DNA of 64,000 bases from positions 19,182,540 through 19,246,539 of the forward strand of contig OV277861.1 in assembly GCA_922989275.2 (NCBI GenBank), read 5' to 3'. How positions within the stretch are numbered: the first letter of the stretch is position 1; every line of letters begins with the position of its first letter. This document shows positions 58,814 through 64,000 of the stretch, piece by piece. The position numbers and the translations under genes were made by a program. Source of the DNA: Gari tellinella (lineage: Eukaryota; Mollusca; Bivalvia; Cardiida; Psammobiidae). The notes under the pieces were generated by a model. The model ran no database searches. It had not been told where the DNA came from and worked only from the letters and a program-made list of their open reading frames with translations.

Positions 58814-59773
58814 ACCTTATTGTTAAACCCTAGTAGAGTTTCATCAGTACCGTGCTAAACTGTAGATATTTTGAAATTGTTAACGAGTGTAAATGTTTTA
58901 CATGTAAAATATGTTTTATATATATTTTTACAATAAACGTTTGAGCACATAACCAGCTAAACAGATCTCCCTATTATTGAACCTATGTTACTGATACACT
59001 GATTTTAAATTATTTATTGTAATGTTTATTGTGACCTGAACGACATTTACGAATAGCCTTGATACGGACCAGACGCTTTATCAAACTCTGTTTGATGGAA
59101 TTCAAAGTTGATATGTGTTCATATCTGAGTTCCCTGTAGTTTGATAAGACAAAATACTACAAGCAGGGCGTTCATATTATTTTTACTGGTTTGGTGCTTT
59201 GAGTTGGTTCAGCTACGCTGACTAAATATAAACCAGGAAGTGAGTGCTGTTGATGTGAGATTTTAGAAAGATGACCATATTCAATCTTATTTTTCTAGAA
59301 AATAAATAACTGATTCAACTAACTTGAAAGCTGCAGACTCACAATTCTACCATATACCTGCTCTCATATAAGAGTGAGGAAATATGTTCTGCTTAATGCC
59401 TTCATAAGAAAACCTATAGTGTAACTACTTATTATAGTTGTCTCTACAAGATGATTCTGATGAGTAGTAGCGACATGGCTTAGTTAGTAGCTGAAATACT
59501 TGCCTTAGCTTGAGTTCTGCCTTATGACATTTCTGACCTCTGACTTTTCAGTATACTCTTCTTGACATTTTATGTTATGAACGTTTCTCATATAAAATGT
59601 TTTGATAATTTATGATTGTATTTTCTGGTGTAAAAGGTGTTGCTTGATTTAAAAGTAAATGTACCGAAACAATAAACACAATAACCCATAATTTACGCTT
59701 GGTCATGTAATGTTGAAAGCTGTTTGGACCTCGACTGGACGCCAAGTAGAAATCTCAGCTTATTGTTAGAATC

Positions 59774-59910
59774 ATGCATAGCGCTTATAAAGCGTTTGAG
59801 CTGAGTGCGTTCTCAAGCATTTGATTGGTCAGATTTGAGACTAGGCTCAAATCTGACCAATCAAATGTTTGAGAACGAAATCAGACTTAACTCAAACGCT
59901 TTATAAGCAT
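59774..59910. repeat. Long hairpin in 3' flank
   Basis: GCTTATAAAGCGTTTGAG and complement; inner CATTTGATTGGTCAGATTTG with complement. Confidence 0.8.
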
Positions 59911-60004
59911 GGTCCCAGAACTGTTTTACACCACTGTTGATGTTTCGTCAGTCAGAAACTAAGTAAAATGGATTTGATATATTTGACAAGCAAGACTGTG
60001 AAAG

Positions 60005-60214
60005 TACAGTAAAACCTCGCTATTACGACCACTAAAACGAAGGCTAATTGATTGTTTAATAGACAGGTGACAGCTTAAAGCAAGGTGGCAGTGAAACAGA
60101 AAGCTCCTATAGGAGCTTTCTGTTTCACTGTCACCTTGCTTTAAGCGGTCACCTATCGTAAACACCCTAATAATTAACATAATTTAGTGGTCGTAATAGC
60201 GAGGTTTTACTGTA
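60005..60214 (+). mobile_element. MITE family D, intact
   Basis: TIRs TACAGTAAAACCTCGCTATT, nearly perfect 70-bp core-2 variant in the centre; falls within the candidate 3' UTR. Confidence 0.85.
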
Positions 60215-60548
60215 GTTGCCAATTAAGCTTAAGTTACTCCAAACTGTTTGCAATTGACATACTTGTTTTAACCTAAACGTTTTCATTGGGAAAGAATAAC
60301 CTGTTGCCATGACATTGAGTGAATTAAATAAGTTAAAGTTTCATTCACATATATTTGTCTATTTATCACAATCGTTATTGTTTTCACAAATATAGATTTA
60401 TCAAAAACATTGTATGTTGTTTTGTGTGAGTTGTTTTGGAGTATTTAATTTAAAATTGATTGTATTTTGCCAGGGTAGTATGTACAATTTTGTACACATT
60501 TATCTGTTTGTGTTTGTTATCTCAATGCAATTGTACAATCGCTATGAA

Positions 60549-60554
60549 AATAAA
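60549..60554 (+). other. Candidate polyadenylation signal AATAAA
   Basis: AATAAA follows a T-rich and TGT-rich stretch and precedes a GT-rich segment (about 60585-60630). It would give a 3' UTR of about 3.5 kb containing two hairpin MITEs. Other AATAAA sites lie at 58932, 59301 and 59671, so the true end is uncertain. Confidence 0.25.
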
Positions 60555-60664
60555 TCATTGAAAATAAGATCATACACATACGTTGTCTATTGACGTCCCT
60601 TTGTGATAGTGTGTACGGTTTTTGTTACAGATCATCTTACCACATTGATTAATCCATCCCATCA

Positions 60665-60880
60665 TGCCGAGCCAGATAACGTAAATATTTGAAAACGGTC
60701 TGGATCCTGATCAGTATCCGCGTCAAACGGCGTCTGACCAGGATTCAAATGGTTTGAAAATCTTATCAATATTTCTTTAAAAATTAAAACGCATGAATTT
60801 TCAAATTTAATCAATCAAATAAGACAAAAATTAGAATCAGACGATTGTATCGGCTAGACAGTGTTATAACGGGTTATTTT
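60665..60880 (+). mobile_element. MITE family B-like
   Basis: Core 1 GGATCCTGATCAG-ATCCGCG with complement at 60697-60757, ends ACGGGTTA. Confidence 0.65.
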
Positions 60881-60994
60881 GAAAAGTAGTTATTATAATT
60901 TATGTAAGCGATTTAAACCTTGTTTCTATCCCTTCTCTACCCAGACCGAGTACACCTGTATTTGCAAATAGTTTTTATACAGATCAGACGCCGC

Positions 60995-61215
60995 TACTGC
61001 ACAAACCCTTTAAATTCTTATCGTGATGAATTGTCGTCTGCTTAAATTATCGTCTGCGAATAAGATCAAAATTAGTTTTAATTGTTGTTGATGTGAATAA
61101 ATGTTGAATATCGGTGACAAACAGTTTTGATTTCTATCAGACACCGCGTTACGCGGCGTTTAATCTGGATCCAAACTATTTGCAAATGTTAGCCTACTCG
61201 CGCTTAGCACGATAA
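60995..61215 (+). mobile_element. MITE family B-like
   Basis: GTCGTCTGCTTAAATT then core 1 at 61119-61186 with GCGTTACGC loop. Confidence 0.65.
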
Positions 61216-61721
61216 GAGTTCATAAGGGTTCAGTTTACCTGAGGAAAGGCGTCTGTAAATTTTCAAATGTAGATCTAAATGTCAACTTGATAAGATCAAT
61301 AGGTGATCCTTTCTGTAAATCACAAGACATTTTTGTGCAAAAAGATCTGACATCAATTTAATTAACAGTTAACTAGTAATTATAATGAAAAACATGCTTG
61401 TTTAATACTGTAACATCTATCACCACGCTTGTTACAAAACCTGGTCGACATTGATTGTAGAAAGAAATCAATGTTTTTTGGAAAGGTTCTTGCAAAAGCT
61501 GTAAACATCCATGTACTACTGATATTATTAGACAGTAGGTAAACAGTGAATAACGTGATAAGAGGGTTTTTGAAGGGGCCATCTCATTTTGATATAGATC
61601 TACACTGTGCAAATTTTAAAATTTCTCTCCAATAAAAAAAACGTTTTTCACTTTAAACAACACTTCATTCGAAAACAGTACATGTGTATATTATCTTTAT
61701 CACAAGAAGCACGTTTCTATA

Positions 61722-61800
61722 TAGCTCACCTGGTGCGAAATGCAAATGTGAGCTATTGTGATAGTCCGTCGTCGTGCGACGTCCGTCGTCCATGGTGTGT
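61722..61800 (+). repeat. AGCTCACCTGGTG-type dispersed repeat
   Basis: TAGCTCACCTGGTGCGAAAT, GTGAGCTATTGTGATAGTCC and a GTCGTCGTGCGACGTCCGTC run. I recall this motif as abundant in mollusc genomes. Confidence 0.5.
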
Positions 61801-61889
61801 GTGACTTTTTATTTTTAGACTTTTTATTTTGAAACTGCTGGATCGATTCCTATAAAAATTTAAAGGATTGTTATTTGGATAGTGCGTCA

Positions 61890-62168
61890 TTACGGGGCAA
61901 CAAAACCGAAACAATCTCCGAACACGCTCATTAGATTCCATTGTACTTTGGCATGACTATTCCGTGGTAGAACATTTTTAAATGGTTTCTTCTTTAAAAC
62001 AAAAACAACATCCGAATATATAACATAAGGTGTAATATCAAAAACCTTCTCCAGAACTGCAATTTGGATTTCATTAGTATGGATGTACCCTTGGAAGACC
62101 TTAAGATTCATGGAAGACAGTTTGATCCGACAAAAAGCATGGCCTCTTTGGGCTGGACTTATTTTCAC
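61890..62168 (-). other. Unrecognised open frame of 92 codons
   Basis: Opens with ATG and reads MKISPAQRGHAFCRIKLSSM, with no repeat match seen. Composition is protein-like, unlike the low-complexity frames around it, but there is no splice, neighbour or family evidence. It could be a relic of a transposon frame. Listed only for checking. Confidence 0.15.
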
Positions 62169-62277
62169 TGTTTGACATATAGTGTCATTTAAAAATAAGG
62201 TCTTCTCAATAATTGTGCATTGGTTCAGTTAACAGGTCTGAGCACAACGTGCTACTGGTGAGATTTTGGGATCACGC

Positions 62278-62508
62278 TACAGTGGAGAATCTGTTATTCT
62301 TTCCCAATAAACGCGTTTACGCTAAAACTATTATTTGGAGTGCAAACAGTTTGGAGCCACCGGCGTCTGATCAGGCTCCAAACTGTTGCCACCAAGATAA
62401 ACATGAAATATCAGAATTGTCCAAAAGTTGTTCTTTTCTACGTTTTAGCGCTTTGCGTTTGCGTACGTTTGCGTTTAAACGGGAAAGAATAACAGATTCT
62501 CCACTGTA
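62278..62508 (+). mobile_element. MITE family A lacking half the core palindrome
   Basis: TIRs intact, but the core reads GGAGCCACCGGCGTCTGATC: one inner arm and the loop are precisely missing. Confidence 0.85.
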
Positions 62509-62978
62509 TGCCCATCGGCCCTCTGTCCGTGCGTGTACGCATTTACGCTGCAGTTGCATTGTACTTTTAGTAATAAACAAAATTCCTGCAATGTGTTTTA
62601 TAACATCATAGACACAATCGACTTCATTACCACAGGGTAAGTGCATAAATAGACCAATAAATGTTGCCCTCGAAAGTATCAATAAAATCGAAATAATTCC
62701 ACGCTTTAAACTTCAGGAGATGAGTTTTCTGTTCCGTTCTGTTCAGCATGATAAGATTAACCTACTTCAGCTGAGAAAGCAAACTCGTGTTATGTGTTGT
62801 AATTATGGGAGGAAACAAAGAAACTGAAGCTTTAAAAGCAATTTGGACATATTTCTGAACTATAATATGTACTATATATTTTATTCATGCCTATTGGGCA
62901 ACTATCCTAGGTACACCACTGAAATTGGTGCCTGTTTTTCTGAGTATGTTAGTTCCAACATGAACTGCTAAATATTAA

Positions 62979-63180
62979 TCCATTCATTGCCAACTCCGTC
63001 TAAACTATAATTTGCAAACAATTTGGATCCTGATCAGAGTCCGCGTACGCAACACGCCATCTTATAAAAATAAAAACTCTTTGAAAATAGATATCAATGT
63101 AAACTTATTTCGAAATGCCTAAAATTCTAAATTTCATAAATACAACTCAACAGTATTCTTAAGCAGACAGTTATACGAGA
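62979..63180 (+). mobile_element. MITE family B relic
   Basis: CATTCATTGCC start and left half of core 1 (CAAACAATTTGGATCCTGATCAG at 63015). Confidence 0.55.
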
Positions 63181-63668
63181 CACGGAGGTCCCTGGCCAGA
63201 CATCTGTAATACTCTGGTTTGCAATGCAATAATAAATGGCCCGGCGTTTACATATAGGGAACTATTATTTTATCATAATGTAATTGTAATTAGATATAAA
63301 TACAAAAGTTAAATTAACACGGGGTTTGGTCTAGATACAAAGTGCTTGCAGAGTCTGCCACAGTCGCGTTAAAAACAGGATAAAGGATGATACAGATTAC
63401 TCAAACTATTTGAACTAGAAAAGAAATCTACGCTATATACAGAGTGAACGTATTCCTTGACATCCGCCACGCAAGTATATCCATTGCATTGAACATGAAT
63501 GGACTTGTTGTAAATCAATTTGACAGAGAATACCTTAGACCAATATCTATCATGAATGCTTGAAACTGATTTGTGACATAATCATTTTCACAAATACGCA
63601 AGACTAAGCAAGTAATAAAATACATCACCGAGGAAGAGCAGTGAACAATCGATTGTCTAATGTGTAAT

Positions 63669-63857
63669 CCCTTCACCAGCTTACTTTGAGCGCATCAGTT
63701 AATTGCAAACAGTTTGGATCCTAATACGATGCTGCGTAACGCCGCGTCAGATTAGGATACAAACTGTTTAACAGTCAATGCGGTAATGATTTAGTCATTT
63801 TACCTATGTTTAAAATTTGAGACAAGAAAGTAGACTGTTGTTTGAAGCAGATGACGT
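63669..63857 (+). mobile_element. MITE family B split by family A
   Basis: CCCTTCACCAGCTTACT start, core 1 at 63705-63770; right end broken by the A element at 63858. Confidence 0.75.
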
Positions 63858-64000
63858 TACAGTGGAGAATCTGTTATTCTTTCCCAATAAACGCGTTTAC
63901 GCTAAAACTATTATTTGCAGTTCAAACAGTTTGGAGTCAGATCAGACGCCGGGTAACCCGGCGTCTGATCAGGCTCCAAACTGTTTGCCACCAACATAAA
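63858..64000 (+). mobile_element. MITE family A, cut by window end
   Basis: Left TIR and complete core 1; inserted into the right part of a TTAA-type element (from 63669). Confidence 0.8.

Larger units (their letters stand above)
57003..64000. other. 3' UTR and downstream flank
   Basis: No second gene is supported. Apart from listed repeats, 58050-58550, 58870-59700, 61220-61620 and 62515-62970 show nothing recognisable. A fragment of the CAGTGGAG element (reverse) lies near 60238-60300 and a core-2 palindrome near 57765-57830. Confidence 0.6.

Noticed and set aside
1..64000. CRISPR array or prokaryotic operon
   Set aside because: Repeats are dispersed, palindromic and flanked by target duplications; genes have introns.

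Overview
This is a stretch of animal nuclear genome, AT-rich and full of short non-autonomous DNA transposons. It carries one large gene on the + strand whose exons have canonical GT/AG splice sites. A tRNA-derived SINE, a CACCTGGTG-type repeat near 61.7 kb and dense palindromic MITEs look like what is seen in bivalve mollusc genomes. I infer a marine bivalve, probably clam-like, with moderate to low confidence at species level.

The gene (coding span 2724-57002) is reconstructed here from splice sites, reading phase and domain content. It has 24 coding exons, 4,020 coding bases including the stop, and a predicted 1,339-residue type I membrane protein. In order: signal peptide (exon 1); a cysteine-bearing N-terminal region of about 290 residues spread over exons 2-7; a candidate 9-base microexon (exon 8); fourteen Sushi/CCP (complement control protein) modules, one per exon and every intron phase 1 (exons 9-22); a stalk and transmembrane segment (exon 23); and a basic, Ser/Pro-rich cytoplasmic tail of about 205 residues with a tyrosine cluster near its end (exon 24). 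The CCPs fall into three recurring types in strict order a-b-c-a-b-c-a-b-c-a-b-c-a-b. The ectodomain therefore seems to have grown by duplication of a three-module block. The likely role is a cell-surface recognition, adhesion or complement-related receptor. Ligand and pathway are not visible in the sequence.

Layout: 1-2.7 kb is 5' flank with MITEs. 2.7-27 kb holds the signal-peptide and N-terminal exons, separated by a 13-kb intron 2 packed with repeats and a 24-bp minisatellite. 29.3-54.1 kb holds the microexon and the CCP array. 55.3-57.0 kb holds the transmembrane and tail exons. 57-64 kb is 3' flank or 3' UTR, again full of MITEs, with no second gene that I can support.

The most unusual feature lies in the repeats. 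Two palindromic cores recur inside elements with quite different terminal inverted repeats. Core 1 has outer arms CAAACAG and inner arms GATCAGA, with a self-complementary but variable stem between. It occurs in elements ending CAGTGGAG (TA targets), CCCTTTCACTGCC (TTAA targets), TACAGTGCT, GGGGCCCG and GAGCCGTGCC. Core 2 has an AAAGCAGG-TGA-AGTAAA-CAGAA stem. It occurs in CCCTTTACCCC elements (TTAA), TACAGTAAAACC elements (TA) and CAGGGCTGCC elements. This points to interchangeable palindromic modules rather than unrelated MITE families. All exon joins and domain calls are read by eye; no search or transcript data were available.
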